64,000 nucleotides of DNA from UBA2357 sp041916775 (GCA_041916775.1 JAYRYZ010000002.1:1-64000), one strand, 5' to 3'; positions 1 through 10,260 are shown, counted from the stretch's first letter. The notes: a model not told the origin generated them from the letters alone. Translations and numbers: made by a program.

Positions 1-89
1 TAGAGCGTGGAGAGAGCCTCGCGGCCTACCAGGCTCACCGCCCACAGGGCGTCGCCCAGAGGGGTGTGGGCGGTGAGGAGGCGGTTCAT
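1..89 (-). CDS. VgrG-like type VI secretion tip protein (N-terminal fragment)
   Basis: The gene runs off the left edge, so only the first 29 codons are visible, starting at ATG 89-87 on the minus strand. They read MNRLLTAHTPLGDALWAVSL followed by VGREALSTL. The 'LLTAHTPLG-A' and 'GREALS-L' pattern is the usual beginning of VgrG spike proteins of type VI secretion systems, which form the trimeric tip that carries effectors into target cells. A GGAG Shine-Dalgarno lies just upstream. The call rests on this short conserved start only; a Rhs/VgrG hybrid is possible. It is divergent from the photolyase gene. Confidence 0.7.
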   Translation of the reverse strand, partial: MNRLLTAHTPLGDALWAVSLVGREALSTL

Positions 90-259
90 TGCGGGCTCCG
101 GGGGCGGTGCGTGAGGAACGGCGAGAGCATTGATGTGCCTTGAAAATGCTTGTGTGAGCGCTAGTGGATGTGCCGAAATATGCCAAAGAACTAAATGGTA
201 TATCAATACGCGTAACGGAAGTTCACGAATCTGCGGAGCCGGGGTGGGTGTTGGGTTGG

Positions 260-290
260 TTGACAAGGAACCTCGAGCCGGCGCTACCAT
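260..290 (+). promoter_or_regulatory. weak sigma-70-like promoter candidate for the photolyase gene
   Basis: A perfect -35 hexamer TTGACA (260-265) is followed after 19 bp by TACCAT (285-290), 4 of 6 matches to the -10 consensus. The spacer is longer than the ideal 17 bp, so this is only a candidate. It lies about 60 bp before the photolyase ATG. Confidence 0.3.
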
Positions 291-350
291 CGAAGCCCAC
301 GCGACGGGAGCCAACCGGGCTTCCCGCGACAACTTCGGTCTCTCTCCTAG

Positions 351-1793
351 ATGCAATCCGCACTTGTCTGGTTTCGCCGTGACCTGCGCTCGTTCGATCA
401 CGCCGCCCTCTATCACGCCTTGCGCCGTTATCCCCACGTGTATTGCGCGTTTGTGTTCGATACCGCCATCCTGGATGCGCTGTCGAGTCGCGACGACAGG
501 CGGGTGGATTTCATCTGGCGTTGTATCGTCGAACTGGATGCGGCGCTCGCGGGGCTTGCGACCGATGCCGGTGCCCCGCCTGCCGGTCTGATCGTGCGCC
601 ACGGGCGCGCCGACGAGGAGATTCCCCGGCTTGCGGCCGAGTTGGGTGTGGAGGCGGTGTTCGCCAATCGCGACTACGAGCCGGCTGCGATCGCCCGGGA
701 CGACCGGGTTGCGGCGCGGCTGGCGATGGATGGCCGGCGCTTCGAGGACTTCAAGGACCAGGTGATCTTCGAGAAGGACGAGGTACTGACCCGGGCCGGC
801 CAACCGTTCTCGGTATTCACACCCTACAAGAATGCCTGGCTGCGCACCCTCACACCGTTTCATGTGAAGGCTTACCCGGTTGAGAAGTATGCGGCGCACC
901 TCGCACCGCGGGATGCCGCGACGCGACTACCCGACCTGGCAGCTCTGGGCTTCGCGGACACAGACCTCGCCAGTCTGCGCATGCCCACCGGCATGTCCGG
1001 TGGGGCGAAGCTGCTCGATGACTTCGCTGCGCGCATCGACCGTTACAAGGCGGCGCGGGATTTCCCTGCGAAGAAGGGGGTGTCCTACCTGTCCGCGCAC
1101 CTGCGCTTCGGGACCGTCTCGATCCGTGCGCTAGCAGGGCTCGCCTGGCAGCGCGGCGGCCCCGGGGCGGAGACCTGGCTCGGCGAGCTGATCTGGCGCG
1201 ATTTCTACCACATGATCCTGTGGCACCACCCACGGGTCGTAGGGGGAAACTTCCGCCCCGAGTTCGACTGTGTGCGCTGGGAGCATGACCCGACGCGCTT
1301 AGCCGCGTGGTGCGAAGGCCGCACCGGCTACCCCATCGTGGACGCGGCGATGCGCCAGCTCAACCAGACCGGCTACATGCACAACCGCCTGCGAATGATC
1401 GTGGCGTCCTTCCTGACCAAGGACCTGGGCATCGACTGGCGCGAGGGTGAGCGTTACTTCGCGGAGAAACTCCTCGATTTCGATCTTGCCGCGAACAACG
1501 GTGGCTGGCAGTGGGCGGCATCCACCGGTTGCGACGCCCAGCCGTGGTTCCGCATCTTCAACCCGGTGACGCAGTCGGAGCGCTTCGATCCCGAGGGCGA
1601 CTTCATCCGCCGCTATGTGCCTGAGCTCGCGCGGGTGCCGGCTCGGTTCATCCATGCGCCATGGGAAATGGGGGGGATCGATCAGTCGGCCACGGGGGTG
1701 CGCATCGGCAGGGAATACCCCGCGCCCATCGTCGACCACGCGGCCGCACGCACCCTGACGCTTGCGCGCTTCGGGGTGGTCAGGAAGGACTGA
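351..1793 (+). CDS. phr: deoxyribodipyrimidine photolyase
   Basis: This 480-residue protein repairs UV-induced pyrimidine dimers using light, with FAD and an antenna cofactor. It starts SALVWFRRDLRSFDHAAL, the standard opening of the antenna-binding alpha/beta domain (about 1-170). The C-terminal helical FAD domain (about 200-475) contains WRDFYHMI near residue 285 and the run NNGGWQWAASTGCDAQPWFR starting near residue 382, the FAD/DNA-binding core. Length is normal for class I CPD photolyases. The ATG at 351 fits the family start exactly, although no strong ribosome binding site precedes it. The gene stands alone and converges on the chpA gene. Confidence 0.95.
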   Translation: MQSALVWFRRDLRSFDHAALYHALRRYPHVYCAFVFDTAILDALSSRDDRRVDFIWRCIVELDAALAGLATDAGAPPAGLIVRHGRADEEIPRLAAELGVEAVFANRDYEPAAIARDDRVAARLAMDGRRFEDFKDQVIFEKDEVLTRAGQPFSVFTPYKNAWLRTLTPFHVKAYPVEKYAAHLAPRDAATRLPDLAALGFADTDLASLRMPTGMSGGAKLLDDFAARIDRYKAARDFPAKKGVSYLSAHLRFGTVSIRALAGLAWQRGGPGAETWLGELIWRDFYHMILWHHPRVVGGNFRPEFDCVRWEHDPTRLAAWCEGRTGYPIVDAAMRQLNQTGYMHNRLRMIVASFLTKDLGIDWREGERYFAEKLLDFDLAANNGGWQWAASTGCDAQPWFRIFNPVTQSERFDPEGDFIRRYVPELARVPARFIHAPWEMGGIDQSATGVRIGREYPAPIVDHAAARTLTLARFGVVRKD

Positions 1794-1802
1794 GGGCTCG
1801 TG

Positions 1803-1833
1803 CCCGCTCCGGCGCTTGGCAAGCCGGAGCGGG
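1803..1833. terminator. hairpin between convergent phr and chpA
   Basis: CCCGCTCCGGC (1803-1813) and GCCGGAGCGGG (1823-1833) form a perfect 11-bp stem with a 9-nt loop between two convergent genes. There is no clear T-tract on either side, so a bidirectional terminator is inferred from position and stem strength. Confidence 0.5.
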
Positions 1834-1845
1834 TCGTGAGTCAGG

Positions 1846-4800
1846 TCATTGCGCAGGCGGCGCGATGTAGCTGCGGATCAACCCGAGCAGCTCGTTCTCC
1901 TCGAAGGGCTTCCCGAGGTAGTGATTGGCGCCCACCTTCATCGCGTATTCGCGATGTTTGTCCGCGAGCCGCGAGGTGATCATGATCACCGGCAGATGCC
2001 TGAGCCGCTCGTCGGCACGGATGTGACGCACCAGGTCGAAGCCGTCCATGCGTGGCATCTCGATGTCGGACAGCACCACGTCGGGCAAGGTCTCGAGCAG
2101 CTTCTCCAGTGCATCGGTGCCGTCCTTGGCGGTGATGACGCGATAGCCTTCCCGCTCCATCAGGCGACCGGTGATCTTGCGCACCGTCAGCGAGTCGTCG
2201 ACGATCATCACCGTGGGGATGTGCTCGACCTGCACCGCGGCCAACGCCTGACCTGGCTCCAGCGGACGCACGGCCGAGGCCTGCCTGCGGCTCGCAAGCG
2301 CAACCGGGTTCAGAATGAGGACGATCTCACCGTCGCCCAGCACCGTGGCACCGGCGATGCCGATGATGCGCACGAGCTGCGGCCCGGCGTTCTTGACGAC
2401 GATCTCCTGATTGCCGCGCAGGTGGTCGACATGCAGAGCCAGCGTCTGTGCGCCGGCGCGCAGCAGCAGTACCCAGTTGAAACGACCGAGCTCCGGACGT
2501 GCCTCGTGGTCTCCGAGCAGGTGCGGCAGGTAGCGGTAGCTGAAGTGCTCGCCGTTCCAGTCCGTGCCGCCCGCCTCGATGAGTGTGCCCATCGCATCCG
2601 CCTTGAGCTCCAGCACCTGCGCGACCATGTTCGAAGGAATCGCATAGCTGCGCTGCGCGGCACGCACCAGCACGGCTTGCGTGACGGCGAGCGTGAGCGG
2701 CAGGAAGACTCGGAAGGTCGTGCCCTGTCCGGGTGTGGAGAACACGTCGAGACGTCCGCCGACCGCGGCAGTCTCGGATTTGACCACATCCATGCCTACG
2801 CCACGGCCGGAGAGCGCCGACAGGTTCTCTGCGGTCGAGAATCCCGGCACGAAGATCAGGTTGGTGAGACGGCGGGCGTCGGCCTGCTCGTCGGTGCCGA
2901 GCAGGCCGCGCTCGCGCGCACGCTCGGCAATGGCGTCGTAGTTGAGCCCGCGGCCATCGTCTGCGAGCGTCAGCACGATCTCGTTACCCTCGTGGGTGAC
3001 GGTCAGCGAGACCTGCCCGATCCCGTCCTTGCCTGCTGCGGTGCGCGCCTCCGTGGACTCGATGCCATGTGCGACCGCGTTGCGAAGCAGATGCTCCAGC
3101 GCCGGTGTGATGCGCTCCAGCACGCTGCGGTCGACCTCGATGCGGCCTCCGCGCAGGTCGAGGTTGACCCGCTTGCCGAGGTCCTTTGCGCTCTGGCGCA
3201 CGACGCGGTAGAGGCGGTCGGCGAGGCTCTCGAAGGGCACCATGCGCACTTGCATCAGTGCCTGCTGCAGGTCGCGCGACATGCGCGCCTGTCCATGCAG
3301 CGCGAGCTCCGCGCCGTCGAGGTTGCGCAGCAGGTTCTGCTGCACCGTGGTTACGTCGCCGACGCTCTCCGCCATCAGGCGGGTGAGCTCCTGCAGGCGG
3401 GTGTAGCGGTCCATTTCCAAGGGGTCGAACTCGGAGCGGACCTGCTCGGCGCGGGCAATGCGCGACTGCATCTGCACGTCGGCCTGGATCTCCACCTCGC
3501 GTAGTTGGTTGCGCAGCCGGATGACGTTCTCGGTGAGGTCCAGCAGCGAGCGCCGCAGGGTACGCAGCTCGCCCTCGATGCGGGTGCGTGCAATGCCGAT
3601 TTCGCCGGCCTCATTCACCAGTCGGTCCACGACGTCGGCCTTGACGCGCAGCAGACCGCCACCAAGCTCTGCGGTGCTGTCGGTGTCGACGGTGACCGCT
3701 GTCAACGCCGCAGGCGCAGTCGGTAGGGCTTCATCCGAGGTGGAGGGCTGCTCTGGCGCCGGTGCTTCGCCGGAGACGATCACGTCCATCATCTGCTGTG
3801 AATGATCGAGGCCGGCGGTGAGTTCCTCGATCAGCGTGTCCGCGGGCAGCGCTGTCTTGAGACCGATGTCGAGGCGTGACTCGAGTTGATGCACCTGCTC
3901 GCCGAGCGTCATCGCGCCAGTCATCCTGGCGCTGCCCTTCAGGGTGTGCAGCAGGCGCGCGATGGATTTCGCGTGGTTCGAGTTGTCCTTGTCGTCATGC
4001 CAAGCACGTAGCTCGGCGTTGAGACGTGAGAGCAACTCGCCGGCCTCCTCGATGAAGATCGGCAACAACTGCTCGTCGAGGTCGTCATGTACCTGCGGCG
4101 AAGGTTCTGGCTCCGTGACTGGCGCTCTGGCGACCAGTGCATCGGTAACCGGCGGCAGCGCCTGGGGCTCGCGCGCGTCGGCAGCGTAGAGCGTGTTCTC
4201 GGCGTAGGATTCCAGCGCTGGCAATTCTTCGGGCTTGAGGCCTCCAACCTCGTCGAGCTGGTTCTCGAACTCGGGCACGAAAAGCGGCATGCTGCCTTTG
4301 CGCACTTCGTCGAGCATGCCCTCCAGCCGGTCGATGACCGCCTCGAGCAGATCGAGCTGATCGAGGCGCGGGGTCAGACCGCGCTCGCGCAGGCGTTCGA
4401 TGGCGTGCTCGAGCCCCTTGGCGAGATGGTGGATGGACATGATCCGCGCCGTCCCCGAGATGCCGCCCAGGGTATGGGCTGCGCGCATGGCTGCCTCGGA
4501 AGGGGGGCGAGTCGGGTTGAAGCGGAGCTGGTCGAACTCCTCGTGAAGGCGTGCGATGTGCTGTTGCGCTTCGCCAAGGTACAGCTCCATCAGAGGGCGG
4601 GAGATCTCCACCTCACCCAGGACGATCACCTCGGGCTGTGTCGGGGGGGGCTCTGGTTCAGACTCGACCGCCGGGGCTGTTGCACTGTCGCGATCCTCTT
4701 CCGCGTGGTGGAGGTCGAGGTTCAGGTGGATGGTGTCGCCCGTGACCGCTTCATCTGGTTCGGAGACGCTCCAGTCCGTTGCCGCCGCCGATCCGGCGTC

Positions 4801-7800
4801 TTCGGAAGGCGTTGTTGCGCTCACGTCGGCGGGAACGAAGCTCGGGGCGACGAGGTCCCCGAAGTCGAAATCCGGCTCGACCGACACGCTGAAGTCGCTC
4901 ACGTCGCCTTCGAGCTCGGCGTCCGCCAGGAGGCTGTCGGCGACCGATGGCGGGCCATCTCCGCCGCCTTCGATCGCTTCGTCGTCCTCGAGCAGCAGGA
5001 AGTCATCGCGCGGTTCGGGCAGCGTCAGCGACTTCGGCGGCTCGAGCGCTTCCGTCGGTTCGCTCGTGCCCGCGTCGGACGCCCGCTCGGCGACGGGATG
5101 GGGCACCACAGGCAGCTCGCCGGTCGGCGCGAGCGGCGCGTCCGGAAGCGCGTCGGCGGCTTCGTTCGGGACAGCCGACTCGTCAAGGCTGATCCTGTCG
5201 AACATCTCGGGTTCGACGAGCGTGGCTGCCGACGAGAACGCGGCATTGCCGTCCGGCGCTGCCGGTTCGGCCCCGACGATCGGCCAGTCGCCTGACGGCG
5301 GCGTCGACTCGCCGGTGTGTTCGGCCGCAGCGGCCGCTTCGTCGGTGAGGTCGGCCGCTGCGGCTGCCTCGCCTGTCGGTTCGTCTGGTGTCTCGTCGGT
5401 AATGCCGGCTTCGGGTGCAGGCGTGTCGAATGGCAGGTTCAGCAGCAGCGTGTCGTGGCTGGGAGCGTGGGCAGGCGCTGGCTCGGGTAGTGTCGGAAAC
5501 TCCGCTTCGGATCGGTCGAAGTCAAGGCTCTCGAGCTGCGTGCTGTCCGGCAGGAAGGCCGTATCGACCATGCCGCGGTCGAACAGCGGGTCGGCCGGGA
5601 GCTCATTGTCGAGCTCGAGTTCGAGCTCCATGAGCTCGGTGGTGGTGCCATAGACCGCCTCCGCCTCGACGGCTTCTGCGCTATCGGTATCGAGCTCCTC
5701 GACCACGGTGGGGGGCGCGGCGAGATCCGTCTGCGCCACCTCCTGTTGAACGTCGGCGGAGGCTGGGGCAGGGCGCTCGCGCAGGGCCTCCGCGTGCGCG
5801 ACCAGGTCCCCTGCCTCGCGGGTGAGAACCTCGCCGGACTCGATATCGCGCACCCATTCCGTGAAGAAGCCGTGCGCCTCTTCGATCAGCGCAAACAGCG
5901 CGGCATTTGGCTCGAGTTCCAGCTGAAGACAATGGTTCAGTGTCTGCTCGATCGACCACGCGACATCGCCAAGGGCCACGAGGCCGACCATGCGCCCGCT
6001 CCCCTTGAGCGTGTGATAGCCACGCCGGATTGCGGTGAGATGCGTCGTATCGCCGGGGTTCCCACGTAGCGTCCGCAGTTCGTCCGCGATCGTGGCGAGG
6101 ACCTCGTGCGCCTCCTCGATGAAGATCGAGAGCAACTCCGCGTCGATGTCCTGCTCCGAGGCGGGCTCGACAGGGGCGGTGACGACTGGCTGCGCCGTCA
6201 CGTCCGGTTGTTCGTCGGCCAGAGGCTCGAAGGCTTCGAGTGACTCGAGCTCCACATCGGCCTCGTCATCACGAACTCGCAACGGCGACAGTGCGCCGTC
6301 CGTGGCGATGGATTCGGGCGCCTGTGCCGGCGCGGGCGCCGCACCTGCAGGATCGATGATCGATACGGAAATCCTCACCGTCGGTTCGATCGATTCCTCG
6401 GTGGCGGGGGTCGGCGCCGGCTTCTCCGGCCGCAGGAAGGTGTCCAGCTTGGCGCGCCCATGTTCGAGCGCCTGTACATAGAAGCCGAGCGCGGAGAGCT
6501 GATGGGCGATGTCTTCGAAGGTCGCCGCGGGCTCTTCCTCAGTGGCGCTGGCCAGCGCCGCGATACGGGTGCCGAGGGTGCGGATCAGCGCGCTCGCTTC
6601 GTCATCGCCGATCAGGGCGAGCGCGCCCTGAATCTGCTTGAGCGGCGCGGAGAGTTCCGCGAGCGGTGCGCGCTTGGTCTGGTTGCGAAAGAAGTCGTCC
6701 AGCCGTTGCTCGACATGGGATAGGTTGGACAGGATCTCGCGCGCGACCTGGTTCAGCGCTTCCCGTTCTTCGCCACGGCGGGCGGTTTCGACGGTGGCCG
6801 ACTTCTCAGCAGTGGGCAGCGCCTCGCCACGGGTCAGGGCCGCCAGGCGCGTCAAGGTGTCGCCGACCTGTGCGGCAAAGCCGGCTTCGGGAAGACCCTC
6901 TCCGAGCGCTGCTTCGATCAGCAACTGGGCGGCGGCGATCTCGATCGCGACGACGTCGTTGAAGCGCAGCGGATCCTTGCGTAACCACTGCGTGAATCCA
7001 GCCAGGCCCTCCAGCAGGCGGTTCAACATTGGACGGCCGAGCCGCTGCGCTTCGCCGCGCAGCTGGGCCAGATGTTTCTCGAAGAGGGGCAGGGCGGCGG
7101 CCTTGCCCGAGCTGAACTCGTCCCATCCCTGCTTCACAGTCGCGAGCTCTGCGCGCAGTGCCTTGAGCAGCGGCGACAGGGGGATCTCGGAGACGCGCGC
7201 GCCTGCCTCGGGGATGAGTGCGTCGATCTGCCAGGTTTCGCGCACCGCACGCTGGAGGGGGCTGCGAGCCGGCGACAGGGCGACGAAGTAGAGCAACTCG
7301 CGCATCATGCGTTCGGGCATGTTGCCGGCGGCGAGCGATTCGCGTCCGAGTTCCTTGTCGAGTGCCGAGCACAGGCGCTTGACCGCCGGGTCGTCCGGCA
7401 GGTCGCCGTTCAGCAGTGCTTCGAAGAAGGCCTGCGCTGCCCACCACAGTGCGTTGGCGGCGGGCTTGTCGTGCAGCGGTTCGAGGTTGCGGGCTGCGTC
7501 CAGCAGTTCCTGAGCGCCGGTTCGGTCGCCCAGATTGCGGATGATCTTGAGCAGACCGCGCTGGAACAGGGCACGTTGTGCCCGAACCAGGCTTGCGCGT
7601 TCTGAGGCTTCAAGCCGCGCGACGCGGGCGAGGTGACGGGGCGGTCTGCGGCTGGTATCGGGGAAGAACAGGTCCGACGGGCTCGCGCTGCGCAGCGCGC
7701 AGGACGTTGCCACCTCGGCGTAGATCTCGCTGAGCCGCAGGGCCTGGTCGGGGGTGCCATGCACCAGCTCCTCGAGGTAGTTGCCTATCGCGGCAAGCCC

Positions 7801-8088
7801 GCGCCGACCCAGATCGACGGAGGAGGCGTCTAGCGCACGTTCTCCGCGGGCGAGCAGTCCGATGAATTGCTCGAGCGTGTTCGCGAACTGCGTCAGGCCA
7901 TCGAGCCCGACGATGGACAGCGCGCCGCAGGCCTGGTGGAGGTGGCTCTGGGCGAACTGCAGCCCCGATTGCGAGGCATCCGGTCCGGCCGCCTTCTCCA
8001 GCGATTCGCCCGCCTTCACGAGCGCGAGCTCGATCTCGCTCTTCACCCAGGTGAGCGGTCCGAGATCCAGGTCTCTAGCTTCGGCCAT
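1846..8088 (-). CDS. chpA: ChpA/PilL-type hybrid chemotaxis kinase with Hpt domains, CheA core, CheW and receiver
   Basis: This giant 2080-residue kinase would be the central signalling enzyme of the type IV pilus (Pil-Chp) chemosensory system. The N-terminal ~600 residues are helical and FimL/ChpA-like. Three Hpt phosphotransfer motifs are visible: HTLKGSGRM near 690, HTLGGISGTA near 1203 and HTLKGSARM near 1380. Long acidic, Pro/Ala-rich linkers separate them. The CheA core follows: N box HLLRNAVAHGIE near 1667, G1 box DDGRGL, G2 box GRGVGMDVV near 1760. A CheW-like domain (about 1810-1930) and a C-terminal receiver with phosphoacceptor Asp in VVLSDIEMP near 2006 complete it. The second Hpt has Gly where Lys is usual after His-Thr-Leu. 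It is the last gene of the operon, 39 bp after pilJ. Pseudomonas ChpA is larger with more Hpt-like domains. Confidence 0.93.
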   Translation of the reverse strand: MAEARDLDLGPLTWVKSEIELALVKAGESLEKAAGPDASQSGLQFAQSHLHQACGALSIVGLDGLTQFANTLEQFIGLLARGERALDASSVDLGRRGLAAIGNYLEELVHGTPDQALRLSEIYAEVATSCALRSASPSDLFFPDTSRRPPRHLARVARLEASERASLVRAQRALFQRGLLKIIRNLGDRTGAQELLDAARNLEPLHDKPAANALWWAAQAFFEALLNGDLPDDPAVKRLCSALDKELGRESLAAGNMPERMMRELLYFVALSPARSPLQRAVRETWQIDALIPEAGARVSEIPLSPLLKALRAELATVKQGWDEFSSGKAAALPLFEKHLAQLRGEAQRLGRPMLNRLLEGLAGFTQWLRKDPLRFNDVVAIEIAAAQLLIEAALGEGLPEAGFAAQVGDTLTRLAALTRGEALPTAEKSATVETARRGEEREALNQVAREILSNLSHVEQRLDDFFRNQTKRAPLAELSAPLKQIQGALALIGDDEASALIRTLGTRIAALASATEEEPAATFEDIAHQLSALGFYVQALEHGRAKLDTFLRPEKPAPTPATEESIEPTVRISVSIIDPAGAAPAPAQAPESIATDGALSPLRVRDDEADVELESLEAFEPLADEQPDVTAQPVVTAPVEPASEQDIDAELLSIFIEEAHEVLATIADELRTLRGNPGDTTHLTAIRRGYHTLKGSGRMVGLVALGDVAWSIEQTLNHCLQLELEPNAALFALIEEAHGFFTEWVRDIESGEVLTREAGDLVAHAEALRERPAPASADVQQEVAQTDLAAPPTVVEELDTDSAEAVEAEAVYGTTTELMELELELDNELPADPLFDRGMVDTAFLPDSTQLESLDFDRSEAEFPTLPEPAPAHAPSHDTLLLNLPFDTPAPEAGITDETPDEPTGEAAAAADLTDEAAAAAEHTGESTPPSGDWPIVGAEPAAPDGNAAFSSAATLVEPEMFDRISLDESAVPNEAADALPDAPLAPTGELPVVPHPVAERASDAGTSEPTEALEPPKSLTLPEPRDDFLLLEDDEAIEGGGDGPPSVADSLLADAELEGDVSDFSVSVEPDFDFGDLVAPSFVPADVSATTPSEDAGSAAATDWSVSEPDEAVTGDTIHLNLDLHHAEEDRDSATAPAVESEPEPPPTQPEVIVLGEVEISRPLMELYLGEAQQHIARLHEEFDQLRFNPTRPPSEAAMRAAHTLGGISGTARIMSIHHLAKGLEHAIERLRERGLTPRLDQLDLLEAVIDRLEGMLDEVRKGSMPLFVPEFENQLDEVGGLKPEELPALESYAENTLYAADAREPQALPPVTDALVARAPVTEPEPSPQVHDDLDEQLLPIFIEEAGELLSRLNAELRAWHDDKDNSNHAKSIARLLHTLKGSARMTGAMTLGEQVHQLESRLDIGLKTALPADTLIEELTAGLDHSQQMMDVIVSGEAPAPEQPSTSDEALPTAPAALTAVTVDTDSTAELGGGLLRVKADVVDRLVNEAGEIGIARTRIEGELRTLRRSLLDLTENVIRLRNQLREVEIQADVQMQSRIARAEQVRSEFDPLEMDRYTRLQELTRLMAESVGDVTTVQQNLLRNLDGAELALHGQARMSRDLQQALMQVRMVPFESLADRLYRVVRQSAKDLGKRVNLDLRGGRIEVDRSVLERITPALEHLLRNAVAHGIESTEARTAAGKDGIGQVSLTVTHEGNEIVLTLADDGRGLNYDAIAERARERGLLGTDEQADARRLTNLIFVPGFSTAENLSALSGRGVGMDVVKSETAAVGGRLDVFSTPGQGTTFRVFLPLTLAVTQAVLVRAAQRSYAIPSNMVAQVLELKADAMGTLIEAGGTDWNGEHFSYRYLPHLLGDHEARPELGRFNWVLLLRAGAQTLALHVDHLRGNQEIVVKNAGPQLVRIIGIAGATVLGDGEIVLILNPVALASRRQASAVRPLEPGQALAAVQVEHIPTVMIVDDSLTVRKITGRLMEREGYRVITAKDGTDALEKLLETLPDVVLSDIEMPRMDGFDLVRHIRADERLRHLPVIMITSRLADKHREYAMKVGANHYLGKPFEENELLGLIRSYIAPPAQ

Positions 8089-8127
8089 GTACGATTCCCA
8101 TGCTACTCATGCGCGTGCCGTATCGGA

Positions 8128-10260
8128 TCAGACCCTGAAGCCCGACACCGAACCCTTCAGTTCCACCGCCAGTTCGGCAAGCTGGCCGACGGACACCGCA
8201 GTCTGTTGTGTTCCGCGCGTCGTCTGCTCGGTAATTGCGAGAATGTCCTTCATGGTCTCGGCGACGCGGATCGCGGTCGTCGCCTGGCCCTGCGTCTCGG
8301 TGGAGAGTTGCTCGATCGCGCGGGCAGTCTCGGCGGTGACTTCGCCGATCTCCGATAGCGCCCGACCCGCGGCGTCGGAGAGCTGCGCGCCCTCGACCAC
8401 GTCGCGGGTGGCAGCTTCCATCGCGCCGACGGCGTCCTTGGTGTCGGTCTGGATGGTCTTGACGATCGCTGCGATCTGCTTGGTCGCCTCGCCGGAGCGC
8501 TCCGCGAGTCGCTGCACTTCCTCGGCAACCACGGTGAAGCCACGCCCGGCTTCGCCGGCCGAAGCTGCCTGGATGGCCGCGTTCAGCGCAAGCACGTTGG
8601 TCTGCTCGGTAATGTCGGAGATCAGTTCGACGATCTCGCCGATCTCCTGTGAGGATTCGCCCAGGCGCTTGATCCGCTTCGACGTCTCCTGGATCTGCTC
8701 GCGGATCTCGTTCATGCCCTTGATGGTGTTCTCCACCGCGTGCGCGCCCTTCTGGGTGGATTCGAGGGAGCGGCGCGCCACCTGTGCGGTCTGCAGCGCA
8801 CGCTCGGACGAGCGCGAGATCGATTCGGCCATGTGCTGGATGGTCGCGCCGGCCTCCTCGATCTCGCGCGTCTGGCGTTCGGTCGCGTCGAGGAGTTCGC
8901 CGGAGGTTCGCTGCGCGGATTCGGTTGCGGTGGTCACGCGGCTGGCCGCGTCGTTGATGCGACGTACCAGCACCGACAGCTCCTCGACGGTGTAGTTGAC
9001 GGTGTCGGCGATCGCGCCGGTGATGTCCTCAGATACCGTGGCGCGCACCGTCAGGTCACCGTCGGCAAGGTCGCCCATCTCGTTCATGAGGCGCAGGATC
9101 GCTTGCTGCGACTGGTTGCGCTCGCCCTCGGCGGACTGCTTCTGGCGTTCGGCCTCGGTGCGTCGCGCGATCTGGTCGGCGCGGAAGGCGCGCGCGATCA
9201 TCGCGAGCAGCAGCAGGCTGAGCAGCCCCGTTCCAAGCGCGATCAGCGGAAACAGCGCCGGCCCGCCGACGGCCGCATCCAGCGCGGAAGAGACGGCACG
9301 CGTGCGCTCGAGCAGGTTACCGGCGTCGGAGATGATCCGCCCGCCCGCCTGCTTGGCCTGCACCAGCTGCTGGATGTTCGCGAGCATGCCGGTGATCGCC
9401 TCGAGGCTGGTGTGCGAGGCTTCGGCCAGCGCAGTGATGCGGGCGGTGGCCTCGCTCCCGCTGGCATTCTGGCGCAGGCGGTCGATGAGCTCGGCAAAGG
9501 TCTGAGCGTCCTTGCCGAGCTGGAAGGCCACCTCGGCGTCGATCGCGGCGGCGATCCGCAACGCCGTGGCATTCTTGGCGATCCGCTGGGTGAGCATCAG
9601 GACGGTGTTGGCCTGCGCGATCTGGCCGGCGCTCGCGCCTTCCTCGAGCTTCCAGGACACGACTTCCTCGGAGAGCGCGAGCAGCTCGGGGTTCTGCTTG
9701 TCGATGGTCGCGACCGTCTCGTTGAGCAGCGCAAGCCCGCGTGATTCGGTGAGCAGTTGGGCAACGTTCTTGTCGATGCGAGTCCAGAGCTCGCGCAGCG
9801 CGGTGAGCTCGGCCGCGGCACCATCGGCGGGCGGGACCTCGGTGCCGTTGATGCTGCCGCCGCGCGACAGTGCGTCCACAAGGCTGGTGAAGCGTGTCGC
9901 GCCCTCCTTGAGTTCGACGAAGGCGCTGCCCTCACCCTGCAGCGCAAGTTGGGCGGCCTTGGCGATCTGCTGGGAACGCATCTGCAACTCACCCGCGGCA
10001 GCGACGTACACGGTGCTCTTCGCCGATTCTCGCCCCTGGAACACGAGCAAGCCGATCGTGACCGCGACGAGCAGGATGAACACCGCGGTAAGCGATTGGA
10101 GGCCGCTGCCGGCTGAGGGCTGGCCCGCCGTGGCGGCGCGAGCGCTCGGCCGTGGCTTGGGAGTTCCGCTGGATTCCATGATCGTGGTGAGATCGGAAGC
10201 CATGTCCGTCGAGGTCGGTTTCTTGTCGCCCGAACCCAGGCCCGGTAGCTTAAACGCCAT
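8128..10260 (-). CDS. pilJ: PilJ methyl-accepting chemotaxis protein of the pilus system
   Basis: A 710-residue membrane receptor that would control the ChpA kinase. One membrane segment lies at about 57-76 and a second at about 337-358, bracketing a helical periplasmic domain of PilJ type. A HAMP-like linker and cytoplasmic signalling helices follow. The conserved hairpin tip is visible as ITEQTNVLALNAAIQAASAG near residue 555. I chose ATG 10260 because a GGAG lies 8 nt upstream; a GTG at 10269 would be too close to it. Its position after pilG-pilH-pilI and before chpA makes the PilJ assignment firm. No methyltransferase or methylesterase gene accompanies it here. Confidence 0.93.
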   Translation of the reverse strand: MAFKLPGLGSGDKKPTSTDMASDLTTIMESSGTPKPRPSARAATAGQPSAGSGLQSLTAVFILLVAVTIGLLVFQGRESAKSTVYVAAAGELQMRSQQIAKAAQLALQGEGSAFVELKEGATRFTSLVDALSRGGSINGTEVPPADGAAAELTALRELWTRIDKNVAQLLTESRGLALLNETVATIDKQNPELLALSEEVVSWKLEEGASAGQIAQANTVLMLTQRIAKNATALRIAAAIDAEVAFQLGKDAQTFAELIDRLRQNASGSEATARITALAEASHTSLEAITGMLANIQQLVQAKQAGGRIISDAGNLLERTRAVSSALDAAVGGPALFPLIALGTGLLSLLLLAMIARAFRADQIARRTEAERQKQSAEGERNQSQQAILRLMNEMGDLADGDLTVRATVSEDITGAIADTVNYTVEELSVLVRRINDAASRVTTATESAQRTSGELLDATERQTREIEEAGATIQHMAESISRSSERALQTAQVARRSLESTQKGAHAVENTIKGMNEIREQIQETSKRIKRLGESSQEIGEIVELISDITEQTNVLALNAAIQAASAGEAGRGFTVVAEEVQRLAERSGEATKQIAAIVKTIQTDTKDAVGAMEAATRDVVEGAQLSDAAGRALSEIGEVTAETARAIEQLSTETQGQATTAIRVAETMKDILAITEQTTRGTQQTAVSVGQLAELAVELKGSVSGFRV

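Noticed and set aside
1849..5653. Several long plus-strand frames (up to 551 codons) opposite chpA
   Set aside because: Low-complexity or His/Arg/Val-rich translations typical of antisense shadows; chpA has continuous domains through the region.
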